Assembly: GCF_030719035.1 (NCBI RefSeq)
Contig: NZ_CP132203.1
Coordinates: 434,001-498,000, forward strand
Source: Hahella sp. HNIBRBA332
GTDB taxonomy: Bacteria > Pseudomonadota > Gammaproteobacteria > Pseudomonadales > Oleiphilaceae
Length of the DNA: 64,000 nt
Direction: 5' to 3'
Shown here: in pieces, positions 7,533 to 16,006 of the stretch
How positions within the stretch are numbered: position 1 is the stretch's first letter
Layout: each line of letters opens with the position of its first letter
Notes under the pieces: generated by a model
What the model saw: only the letters and a program-made list of their open reading frames with translations
What the model was told of the DNA's origin: nothing
Database searches by the model: none
Made by a program: the position numbers and the translations under genes

Positions 7533-9986
7533 TTATTTATTCATGCATGTCTGTGGGGCGAAGTTGGGCATGTTCGGTCCCAATCCGCCGTAGGGACTGA
7601 ATCCCTCCTGTCTGATATCGCATTTGGGTGGACATTGATCGCTTTTCATGGCGGTTTTCATTGCGATTTTGCGGTATTCCTGGCTCGCCACCACATGCCC
7701 TTTGCTGAGCAGTATTTCGCTATGTAGCTCGTACAGTCTGGCGCCCAGCTCATGCTGGTGATAGCGCTCTGTCAGAATTTCCGCACAGTTCAGGGCGTGA
7801 AGAGCGTCTTCAGTGCGGCCGAGCTGATAATACATCTCCGCCAGTATGCGCCAGTCGTGGCTGGCGTCGCGCTCATCTGAACAGTAATCGATGGCGGACA
7901 GAATGGCTTTGACGCCTTTATCCGTCTCTCCCAGTGATTTTAGCGCCAACGCCAGCATGCGATAGGTTTTACATTTGCATTTGGCGTCCTGTAGAAACGG
8001 CTCTGCGAGTAGAAGCAGTTGTTTGGCCTGCTTGAAATGTTGATCCTGAATCAGCCGCTCCGCCGCCGCCAACAATTCCGGCAATGCCTGATCGCTGCCG
8101 GATTTGGCGAGATGGATAGCGTACTGCACCGGATCGCGATCACGCATCCACTCCGCCGCCATAGCGTGACGTTCGCGGCGAACTTGTTCCGACATGGACT
8201 GGTAGACCGCTTCCCGCAGCAGGTTGTGAGTGAAGAACCAGCGTTCGCCATGGGGATGCAAAACACCCAGGCTAAGTAGCGTCGCGAAACGCTCCAGGGG
8301 GCCGTTCATCAGCTCTTCCAATTGCGGCTGCGTGAACCCATCCTGGCTGATTGAAATCAGTTCCATGGCGCATTTAAGGCGGGCGGACAGGCGTTCGGTT
8401 TTGGCGGCGATGATGTTGGTGATGCTAAAGGGCAATTCGTCGCCCAAATGCTCGTGATTGAGTAAATCGATTAAGAATGACGGATGTCCTTGCGCCTTTA
8501 AAACACAGTGCTCACGCCACTCCTCGCTGGCCGCGCCGTGGCCGTGCGCCAGCTCTCTCGCCTGGGGTTGCGTGAGAGGGAACAGCCGGATGGTCTTGAC
8601 GTCATGCTGGTCGAAGCCGGCGATGAAATCGGTATAGCTGCTGGTGATCAGCAAGAGCGGACAGTAAGGCGTCAGATTCGCCAAGGCCTCGAGAGTGAGG
8701 CGCATGTCCTCGTCAAGCTGGTGTATCTCTTCTATCACAACGATCAGCTCCCGTTGCCCCAGCAGCGCAATCAGCAGGGTCTCAAGGGCCTGTTGGCAGC
8801 TCTTTTGGAACAGGTAGGGCGACATGCTCGCCACCATCCAGTCGTTGGGGTGCGGATCGTTGCGTTTGACGCCGAACAGGTGGTAGATGAACGGATACCA
8901 GTGGCTGTCGATACAGAAGTTGACCAGCAGGTTCAGCAGCTTGTTTTCGTCCACTTCCTGCAAGTTCGCCAGTCGGCGGATCAACTCTGCGCCTGGGTGC
9001 AGCTTGGATTTGTCATCACAAGTATTGCGCAGGATGACGCGGCTGAGGTTCTGCTTGGCGGCCTCTTCCACGAAGGCTAACGCCAAGTGGGTTTTGCCAA
9101 TGCCCGCCACGCCGCTGATATTGCACCAGGCGCCTTCGCCTTCTGCTTTTAGCTGGGTCAGCAACGACTGGAAATACGCCTGCTCCTGATCGCGTCCGAT
9201 GGTGTGCAGCACCGGTGGCGCGGATTCTGTCAGCGCATACCAAGGTCCGGGCGCGTAGGCCGGATTGGATTTATAGACAAAGCTGTACTCCAGGCGGCTG
9301 CAATGAAACAACTCGCTGTGCACCAGGACCACGCCGGATAGCTGCTGCTTGGCGAAGCGTTCAATGCCAAGGCGCTCGCTCATCGGCAGGCGCGCTTGGC
9401 AGTGCAGGGCTCCGTGGTGGCTGAATTCGGCCAGGATGGGCTTCACCAACGCGACGATATCGGGATGGCGTCGGGCTATGGCGCGGATGACTCGCATCGC
9501 ATAAGCGGTTGGCTTCTGGTGGGCGTTTGCTGCGCCCAGCAGGAGCACATGGAATGACGGTGAAGAATAGTGCACGGTGACGTCCAGCTCATCCATCATG
9601 GGAGTGAGACTTCTGAGGTCCAGCTCGCCCGCCAGGCATAAGCCAAGCACTTTCCTATGAATGGGAGCTGATACGGGATCAATACTCTCACGCGGCACCA
9701 CGGCTGGCGTTTCTGTGGGGGAGGCTGGCGTCTCTGGCTCAGAGGCGTCCTCCGCCACGATCAGCTCTTCCACTGGCACATTGTAGAAGCGTGACAGGTT
9801 ATGAGCCGTGCGCAGCAATATATAGCGCTGCAATTCCGCCCGCTTCAGGGACGAAACGGACACATAAAGTCTCTGCTGTTGGCATTCGTCAGCGACCTGT
9901 TCCTGACTCAGTCCCAGGCCTTGTCTAAGCTCCAACAAGCGGTTTCGATGCAAACGGACCCTGCCGGGTCTGCAACTCTGGCGCAT
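7533..9986 (-). CDS. XRE helix-turn-helix / STAND AAA-ATPase / TPR transcriptional regulator
   Basis: An 817-residue signal-integrating regulator. An XRE-type helix-turn-helix occupies about residues 10-65 (LLELRQGLGLSQEQVADEC). A middle segment (about 100-240) is reminiscent of the degenerate cyclase-homology region often placed before STAND ATPases; this is tentative. The ATPase has Walker A GVAGIGKTHLA and Walker B ELIVVIEEIHQLDED. The C-terminal third is helical and TPR-like, ending in a Cys-containing tail. Start: the frame opens at 10085, but only the ATG at 9986 has a good ribosome site (AAGGA, 7-base spacing). It lies between lcrR and the ECF sigma gene, suggesting it controls the T3SS. 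The signal is unknown. Confidence 0.8.
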   Translation of the reverse strand: MRQSCRPGRVRLHRNRLLELRQGLGLSQEQVADECQQQRLYVSVSSLKRAELQRYILLRTAHNLSRFYNVPVEELIVAEDASEPETPASPTETPAVVPRESIDPVSAPIHRKVLGLCLAGELDLRSLTPMMDELDVTVHYSSPSFHVLLLGAANAHQKPTAYAMRVIRAIARRHPDIVALVKPILAEFSHHGALHCQARLPMSERLGIERFAKQQLSGVVLVHSELFHCSRLEYSFVYKSNPAYAPGPWYALTESAPPVLHTIGRDQEQAYFQSLLTQLKAEGEGAWCNISGVAGIGKTHLALAFVEEAAKQNLSRVILRNTCDDKSKLHPGAELIRRLANLQEVDENKLLNLLVNFCIDSHWYPFIYHLFGVKRNDPHPNDWMVASMSPYLFQKSCQQALETLLIALLGQRELIVVIEEIHQLDEDMRLTLEALANLTPYCPLLLITSSYTDFIAGFDQHDVKTIRLFPLTQPQARELAHGHGAASEEWREHCVLKAQGHPSFLIDLLNHEHLGDELPFSITNIIAAKTERLSARLKCAMELISISQDGFTQPQLEELMNGPLERFATLLSLGVLHPHGERWFFTHNLLREAVYQSMSEQVRRERHAMAAEWMRDRDPVQYAIHLAKSGSDQALPELLAAAERLIQDQHFKQAKQLLLLAEPFLQDAKCKCKTYRMLALALKSLGETDKGVKAILSAIDYCSDERDASHDWRILAEMYYQLGRTEDALHALNCAEILTERYHQHELGARLYELHSEILLSKGHVVASQEYRKIAMKTAMKSDQCPPKCDIRQEGFSPYGGLGPNMPNFAPQTCMNK

Positions 9987-11006
9987 ATTGTTATCCTTTA
10001 CTACGTTGAGCGCTGACGACTGCTGTTCGGTCTCTCTCCGAATCACCTCAAACGCTTCCTGTTTTTGTGAGCTTGAAATTCCCATACACCATTGTTTTTA
10101 GGGACTTTTATCCTGATTTCCGAGCTTTTTATGAATACGCTTTCATTCGGAAGTTATCAGGGTAAGCGACACGAGAACAACAAAAACGTCATTGACTTTT
10201 CAGATGTTCTCTTTCAATAAAAACTATCAATATTTTTCAGAGTTGCGCCTCGAAATGCGCCTGTATGAGGCGCTGATAACGCTTAGCTTTCCGCTATTTT
10301 TTTCTATCTGTTTTACAGAAGGCGGAATGTGGCTGTTCCAGTGCAAAGCGACGCGAGTAATAGAGTTCCAGACATCAACGTCGCACAGAGATCGTATGAA
10401 TGCGCTCCCTGTTATAGTTCGAAACAACAGACCTTCTTTGTGTAACGAAACCTAACAGTACATCAAGTTACTTAGGATACAAAAGGCGAAAAATACGTTT
10501 TTATACGAAGTCGACCTTACATTCCGTTACAAAGCCATAGGATTATCCCTCAGAGAGATTATTTAAATGCTTAATTTGGCCTATGCAAATAGTCCACTGG
10601 TTAGGCCTGTTAAGTCTGTCGCACTAACCAAATAACTATACGGCCCAGAAACTTCGCGGGGTTTCACGTTACTTAAGAAATTTATTAATAATATGGCGGT
10701 AATGTTTTTTCTTTTTTAATTACAAAAAGTTAAATGCATGCCGGTTTTAATTGAAGTTTGGATTTCCGATATGTTTTCTAACTCTGACCGGCAGTCATTT
10801 ATATCTTTGCGCGCGTATATCGGAATAAGTTCATTATGTCAGGTTCACTTTTTATTGGATAAATGAACCGCAGTGTCAGATCGGTTCAGTTCAAGGGATC
10901 AGATGCATCTGCGTCGAATCTGACGCTTATCTGAAACTGGTTCAAAAGGCCGTGTGACCGACCATCGTTTCCATCAACCCCCCCGTCAACAAAAGGAATG
11001 GGAACG
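9987..11006. promoter_or_regulatory. 1-kb AT-rich control region upstream of the ECF sigma gene
   Basis: No convincing gene occurs in this 1-kb divergent region; short frames lack ribosome sites. It is more AT-rich than its surroundings. The last 170 bases hold repeated motifs: GGTTCA at 10842, 10883 and 10939, with its reverse complement at 10864; TCAGAT at 10876 and 10899, with reverse complements at 10918 and 10929; and the perfect palindrome CAGATGCATCTG at 10900-10911. This clustering suggests binding sites for one or more regulators of the sigma-factor gene. Confidence 0.55.
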
Positions 11007-11564
11007 ATGGAAATAAAATACGATGAGACCAATCAGTTAGTTAGTCAGGCCAGAAGCGGTTGCCCGAATTCATTGGATATGCTTTTTCGTGAACAGCGTC
11101 CCAAATTGCACAGATTTATTCGCAACCGAGTATCGCGTCAGGAGGATATCGAAGATCTGGTGCAGGATACCTTTCTTTGGGCGCAACAGGGGCTCAGCTC
11201 TTTTGAAGGTAAATCCCGATTCTCCACCTGGATTTTGGGTATCGCCAACAACCTGATCCGCAATCACTACAATCGCTCTCCTGAGTACAAATATGATTTT
11301 GTCTCCGATGATGTGCTGGATCAGGCGCACAACGAATCCGACACGCCGGAGGCCAGCCTGCAGCAGGAGCATCGCATCAAGCAGTTGGAGTACAGCATCC
11401 GTATGCTTCCGAAAGACGTGCAAAAGATTGTTGAGTGGGTGGCGATTGAAAACTATCCCTATCAACGCGTCGCGGATGAACTGGGTATTACTGTTCCCAG
11501 CGTGAAAAGCCGCCTGTTCCGGGCGCGGACGTCACTAAAGGAGTCAGTCATGCCGCTGATGTAA
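11007..11564 (+). CDS. ECF-type RNA polymerase sigma factor
   Basis: A sigma-70 family extracytoplasmic-function sigma factor of 185 residues. Region 2 (about 20-90) contains LHRFIRNRV, DIEDLVQDTFLWA and FSTWILGIANNLIRNHYNR. Region 4 (about 125-180) contains LPKDVQKIVEWVAIENYPYQRVA and the recognition helix ITVPSVKSRLFRART. There is no adjacent anti-sigma factor. The ATG at 11007 is preferred over the in-frame ATG at 10998 because AAGGA directly abuts the latter but is well spaced from the former. Its place inside the T3SS locus recalls HrpL, the ECF factor that drives plant-pathogen T3SS genes, but no hrp-box (GGAACC...CCAC) was found by eye. T3SS control is therefore inference. Confidence 0.85.
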   Translation: MEIKYDETNQLVSQARSGCPNSLDMLFREQRPKLHRFIRNRVSRQEDIEDLVQDTFLWAQQGLSSFEGKSRFSTWILGIANNLIRNHYNRSPEYKYDFVSDDVLDQAHNESDTPEASLQQEHRIKQLEYSIRMLPKDVQKIVEWVAIENYPYQRVADELGITVPSVKSRLFRARTSLKESVMPLM

Positions 11565-11581
11565 GTACTGTATTAAGGGCG

Positions 11582-11619
11582 CAGAGTGATTCCGCGATCA
11601 TGGGCGCGGGATCACTCTG
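11582..11619. terminator. Bidirectional terminator between sigma factor and candidate effector
   Basis: CAGAGTGATTCCGCG pairs over 15 positions (one wobble) with CGCGGGATCACTCTG around the 8-nt loop ATCATGGG. It fills the gap between two convergent genes. There is no long T-tract on the plus strand. Confidence 0.65.
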
Positions 11620-11625
11620 TAAGAC

Positions 11626-14600
11626 TTAACTCAATTTCTTGACTGCTTTTTCATAATCTTTCTGCACGCCATCCTTGAAGTCATAGAGGAACAGACGGAA
11701 AGCGCTTAAGGCTTCTTTTTTCAAGTCGTCCGCTGTCGCAGATGAGCCCTCCTGCGGTCCCTGAGCCATTTTTTCGCATGCGACAAAGAATTCATCCCGC
11801 GCCTTTTCGGCTTTTTCCATACGTTCTTTTAGAGCGTGAGGCTGACAGGTTGCGAATAGCTCATCCACCTGTTTTCGCACCTTGCTGGAGGGATTCGCCA
11901 TATTGGTCAACATGGCGCCCAAGTGTCCATCAAACTTTTTCGTGAGCTCTTCCCAGCCATCTCCTTCGCGGGGCGTTTCTGCTATGGTTTTACGGCTTAC
12001 CAGGCCGTCAAACTGGGTTTTGAAGTAATTGAGGTTGTCTTTACCAATGAACTCTTTGACGGGGCGTTCGTGGGTCGCGGCGACGCTGCCGCCTACCTCC
12101 ACAGTGACGGTGTCTGTAGGAATCGTTGCTTTGCCGCCGACTTTCAATTCACCGCCGACCAGTACCCTCCCGAAACTCATGCCCCCGTCTTTCAGCTCAA
12201 AGTAGGCTGAAACTGTGGCGGCTGCAGACCCCGTCGCTGCGCCTGAAGCGGATTCCGCAGCGCTGGAAAGTATCTCGGTGACTTCCGCGTCTTCTAATCC
12301 CGGCGCTTTTTTACTGGCGAGTTCTTTGATTTTCTCAATAGTGTCCAGGCTTACGCCGCCCTTTATGGTAATTTTTATGTCGTGAAAAGCGCCGTTGTAG
12401 TTGATATTGGCGTTATCGCGCATTTTACGACGGGTATGCTCGATTGTGGCTGTCGCGGTTGAGGCGATGTCCAGGGTGAGGGTGGTTTTGTGGCTTCTCT
12501 CCTTCGGCTGGCTGTATTCCAGAGCGCGAATTTGCGCAAAGTCGTTTTTGCTGAACTTCATTTGCGGCGTTTCAAGGTGTTTGCTGATGGTTTCAAACGC
12601 CATGATGGCTTCCGGCGCCTCTTCACGCGCCTTCGCCAGCGTGGTTTCCGGCGGTTCCCCCGCTTCCTCTCGATAGGTTTTGACGAACTCGTTGAAAATA
12701 TTGGCGTGGCGAACGGTCAAGCCTTCCACCAGAGACGCTCTGCCTTTTACGCCGACTTCTTTCTCCATCTCTCTTTTGATTGCAGATTCAAGATGCTTGG
12801 GGCCCATGCCAACCACTTTGCGCAGATTATGCTCTACGCGCCCGAAGCCTTTGGTCAACGTATCATGTGAGCGTGTGTTCCCTTCGTACTGCAGTAACTT
12901 GTCAAAGTTTTCCAGGGCCATATCTTTGAGCTGGTCGCGAACCAGATCGATGGCTGGCCGCTCCTCGGAGCTTGCAATAGAACTGGTTTCGCTGATGACG
13001 GAAGGGCTGCCCTGGCTGGCGGTGTAAAAGGATTCTCCGCTTACAACGGTTGGGCTGCGATTGACGATTACTTCGTTGTCGCTCAGCGCATCCATCGAGT
13101 TCAGCGACTCCGAGCTGGCTCTACCGGAAAGGCTGCCTGGGGTGGGGGGCTCCTGTAACGCGGTGTGAAAGCTTTCTTCGGAGGCGGCGGAAGGGCTGCG
13201 ATTCAGAGATCTTCCGAATAGTTCGAGATTTTCTGCGGTGAGAGGCAGAGAGTTGACCGGGTTTTGAGAGTGAGTTTCTTCCGATGTTATGGAAGCGTTT
13301 TCAATGTGAGAAATGTGCTCCTTGAGCGCGCCGAGTCGCTCAAAAAAATCGTCTTGGGCGCGATGTTCAAATTTTTCCGTACGGGATTTGAGTAAATCCT
13401 CGTCTTCCATCATCTTTTTGGTCAGCGAGGTCTCTCCTTTGACATGAATGTGAGTATGTTTGTGTTCATAACTGACTTTCACATCTGCGGCCTTGAATCC
13501 AAGCTTACCGAAGCCGCCATAGGAAAGAGAATTGACTTTGTAAGCCGCAGAGGCTGGCATGCTGCGCGGCTCCGGCAAGGCGAGCTCGACTGATCCGCTA
13601 CGCCAACTTTGTAACTCGCCCACATTGGACGCCGCCTCACCGTGAGCCCTTAGAAAGTCCTGCAGTTTCAGTTTCATTTGATCGCTTTGGGTGAGAATTT
13701 CACTATCGCTGGCCACCGCTTTTTTAAGCGCCTTGGCTGATTTCGCCGCTCCCGGAGAACTCAAGGTGAGATCCAGCACACTATTGGTGAAGTGGTCGAC
13801 GAAATCGCTGACGTTATCAAACCCTCTGCCCGAGGTGCGGGACAGGTTAACCGTCGCCCCGACGGATGGCCCCGCCTCAATGATTGGCAGCTTGATTTCA
13901 AATCCGAATTTGCCTGCATCGGTTCTTTCCCGCAGCACGCCAAGCGCCTGTGATGTTTGCGCTGTTTCTTTGTGACTGAGATTGACTGTTGCTTTGAGCG
14001 GCGTGTGCAGAATGTTCACGCCCAGATCCATTTCCACCGCCAGATTATTGCTGGCGCCGGAATTGTTGAGGTATTTCAGTTTATCCAGCACCTCTTCTTT
14101 TATTTTTTCGCGTTCCTGCTGGACGATGCGGTTGGCCACATGTTTGGCGAGGGGCTTGGTCACTTCGGCGGTTTCTACGCTGAACTTAGAGGGGATGAGC
14201 TGGTTGACCTCTTTCAGCGCGTAGTTCATCTGATTCAACACTTCCAGGTGATCCGTGGCGGCCTGGATTTCCCGGGGAGGGTTGAACTTCTCGTTAAAGA
14301 CCCTGCGCTGCGGCTCATCGAGTTTGCTGGTCAATATGTCCTGTAACGCTTGCGTGATTTTGCCGATTTCTTTGGGCGTGGAGAGATCCAGGCCTGGGTC
14401 CGGCGCTTTGCCCATAAATTCTTGCAGGTTCAGTTTTTCGAACAGATTCTTAACAATGGCTTCGTTGCCGGCGGAGGACTTTGATTGCCCCAGCACTTCT
14501 GCAAGATTTTTTCGCTCCAGGTCCTGAATGATAATTTCGCTGTAGCGTTCTATTTTGGCCTGTGGGTAACCGGTAAGGCTTAAATCATGATTTTCCGCCC

Positions 14601-14766
14601 AGGCCTTGAATTTCTCCGGCGTCGTTAGCGTCGGCGCAGATTCGGAAGACGCGGAGCGGATGTTGTTTTCCCCGAGCCGCCCTGGGGCGGAGGGGGTGTT
14701 TTGCGATGATATCTGTTCTGGACCGACATTCTGGGGGACGGGAACGGAGGGACGGTTGACTTCCAT
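11626..14766 (-). CDS. Unrecognised 1046-residue protein, candidate type III effector
   Basis: No known family was recognised. The N terminus (about 1-50) is rich in Ser, Pro, Asn and Gln, as in T3SS secretion signals, and there is no Sec signal peptide or membrane helix. Two halves appear to share a layout: a helical part, a beta-rich part (about residues 240-430 and 720-900), then a charged helical part. A Ser/Glu-rich linker near 530-600 contains two copies of a motif, NRSPSAASEESFHTALQ and NRSPTVVSGESFYTASQ. The gene follows a CesT-like chaperone gene by 11 bp, the usual chaperone-effector arrangement, and lies beside the T3SS. A secreted structural or adhesive protein is also possible. 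Biochemical activity cannot be predicted. Confidence 0.6.
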   Translation of the reverse strand: MEVNRPSVPVPQNVGPEQISSQNTPSAPGRLGENNIRSASSESAPTLTTPEKFKAWAENHDLSLTGYPQAKIERYSEIIIQDLERKNLAEVLGQSKSSAGNEAIVKNLFEKLNLQEFMGKAPDPGLDLSTPKEIGKITQALQDILTSKLDEPQRRVFNEKFNPPREIQAATDHLEVLNQMNYALKEVNQLIPSKFSVETAEVTKPLAKHVANRIVQQEREKIKEEVLDKLKYLNNSGASNNLAVEMDLGVNILHTPLKATVNLSHKETAQTSQALGVLRERTDAGKFGFEIKLPIIEAGPSVGATVNLSRTSGRGFDNVSDFVDHFTNSVLDLTLSSPGAAKSAKALKKAVASDSEILTQSDQMKLKLQDFLRAHGEAASNVGELQSWRSGSVELALPEPRSMPASAAYKVNSLSYGGFGKLGFKAADVKVSYEHKHTHIHVKGETSLTKKMMEDEDLLKSRTEKFEHRAQDDFFERLGALKEHISHIENASITSEETHSQNPVNSLPLTAENLELFGRSLNRSPSAASEESFHTALQEPPTPGSLSGRASSESLNSMDALSDNEVIVNRSPTVVSGESFYTASQGSPSVISETSSIASSEERPAIDLVRDQLKDMALENFDKLLQYEGNTRSHDTLTKGFGRVEHNLRKVVGMGPKHLESAIKREMEKEVGVKGRASLVEGLTVRHANIFNEFVKTYREEAGEPPETTLAKAREEAPEAIMAFETISKHLETPQMKFSKNDFAQIRALEYSQPKERSHKTTLTLDIASTATATIEHTRRKMRDNANINYNGAFHDIKITIKGGVSLDTIEKIKELASKKAPGLEDAEVTEILSSAAESASGAATGSAAATVSAYFELKDGGMSFGRVLVGGELKVGGKATIPTDTVTVEVGGSVAATHERPVKEFIGKDNLNYFKTQFDGLVSRKTIAETPREGDGWEELTKKFDGHLGAMLTNMANPSSKVRKQVDELFATCQPHALKERMEKAEKARDEFFVACEKMAQGPQEGSSATADDLKKEALSAFRLFLYDFKDGVQKDYEKAVKKLS

Positions 14767-14777
14767 TTCCTACTCCT

Positions 14778-15260
14778 TTAACCCTGAATCCACTGATTGT
14801 TGACCTGAGAGTCATCGCCAACCTGTTTGCGCTCAGGCGCTGGTTCAGGGCCTTTTTCCGCGTAGGCTTTCACCGTTTCAATATGCTGGAGGAGGCGTTG
14901 GCTCAACACGCCGGGAGGCGCAATAACGCTGAACGGGTACTTGTCCATCAACCAGAGCCAGCCGGAATCGTTGTCCAGAGAGAGGGTGCCTCCTTCCGTC
15001 CCCTGCCAGAATAAATTTGCGCCCAGCAACATTTTCAATAGGGCGTTCTGCTTTCGTAGCGTCTCAGGTTCTTCGCTGTCGTCAGGCAGTTTGAACAGTG
15101 GGGAGAAAATAATCAGATGCTCGTCCGCCGCATGCCACTGCAGATTCACAACCAGGGTGTCGTTGACTTCCAGAGAGAGGTAGCCGTGTTCGTCCAGTTG
15201 CAGCGAATCTTCTAACTGCAGCTGCTTCGTCAGGTCGGCGATCAGAGTATCGATATTCAT
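14778..15260 (-). CDS. CesT-like type III secretion chaperone
   Basis: A 160-residue acidic, probably cytosolic protein with the alternating helix/strand layout of CesT/SycE chaperones: N-terminal helix IDTLIADLTKQLQLE, then strands (YLSLEVNDTLVVNLQW, LIIFSPLF), then a helix (TLRKQNALLKMLLGANLFW) and a strand pair. LLKMLLGANLFWQGT is close to the class I signature helix. The ATG at 15260 is chosen because AAAGG lies 9 bases upstream; an ATG six codons earlier lacks one. The gene directly precedes the 1046-residue protein, which is its likely client. It shares a 243-bp divergent promoter region with the sctC operon. Confidence 0.75.
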   Translation of the reverse strand: MNIDTLIADLTKQLQLEDSLQLDEHGYLSLEVNDTLVVNLQWHAADEHLIIFSPLFKLPDDSEEPETLRKQNALLKMLLGANLFWQGTEGGTLSLDNDSGWLWLMDKYPFSVIAPPGVLSQRLLQHIETVKAYAEKGPEPAPERKQVGDDSQVNNQWIQG

Positions 15261-15503
15261 AAAAGCGGCCTTTCGCAAGTAACGCCGGACCGCCGTTGCA
15301 TCACATACCCGCGGACCCGACCTGTCATGGGTTAGATATTCCGTTTGGAGTTACAACTGCTTCCGTAAGGTGAGTAACCACCGCGCCAGTGAAGTTGCGC
15401 AAAGATCAGGAAAAAGTGGTCGTGTAAAAATTTTCGCAACCGTTCGCGATTAGCCGTTACCAATCCGATAGACCTAAGGCATCAGGCGAAACGGGACAGA
15501 ACT

Positions 15504-15950
15504 ATGAGCACGACACTCAACAAACTGATTGCAGAGTTTGCGAAGAAATACGGCATGCCGGATCTGGAGCAGACTCCGGAAGGCCATTTTGAATGGTATG
15601 TGGACGCCAATCCGGTGCGGTTTTTTGAGTCCGCCGGCAAGATCTACGTCGCCGCCCAGGTGCGCAAGCTACCTGAAGAGAAGCGGGAGCGCGGCGAGTG
15701 CGTCAGAACCGCATTGAAAGCGGCGCTGGCCAATGCCGACTCCCATCGCGAATCCCTTTATATCGACGTCAATCAGGATGCGTTGTGTCTGTATCGCTGT
15801 ATGGCGTCGAAAGAATTGTCCCTGTTCGATTTCGAAAAACTGCTGGAGTCCTTCATGCACGCTCTGGATTGCATGACTGAGATTGCTGGCTCCGTTGGCG
15901 GCTATGTCCGTCGCGATATCCCTGTGCTGGCCCCGCATACCCGGTTCTGA
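15504..15950 (+). CDS. sctB_chaperone: YscB-like type III secretion chaperone
   Basis: First gene of the sctC-L operon, in the position held by yscB/pscB. The 148-residue product has the helix-strand pattern of CesT-type chaperones: helix LNKLIAEFAKKYGM, strands FEWYVDANPVRFFE and KIYVAAQVRKL, a helix with ECVRTALKAALANA, then SLYIDVNQDALCLYRCM and a long final helix. In Yersinia, YscB pairs with SycN to carry the gatekeeper YopN; both a SycN and a YopN homologue are present in this window, which fits. Sequence identity to YscB is low, so the name rests partly on position. The GGGAC before ATG is an acceptable ribosome site. Confidence 0.68.
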   Translation: MSTTLNKLIAEFAKKYGMPDLEQTPEGHFEWYVDANPVRFFESAGKIYVAAQVRKLPEEKRERGECVRTALKAALANADSHRESLYIDVNQDALCLYRCMASKELSLFDFEKLLESFMHALDCMTEIAGSVGGYVRRDIPVLAPHTRF

Positions 15951-16006
15951 ATGGAATGATTTCTCAGTAAACCACTAATAACTAAAGACATTGATGGAAG
16001 TAAGGC

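Noticed and set aside
10192..10455. 87-codon plus-strand frame in the control region
   Set aside because: No ribosome site, no recognisable motif, and located in AT-rich regulatory DNA.
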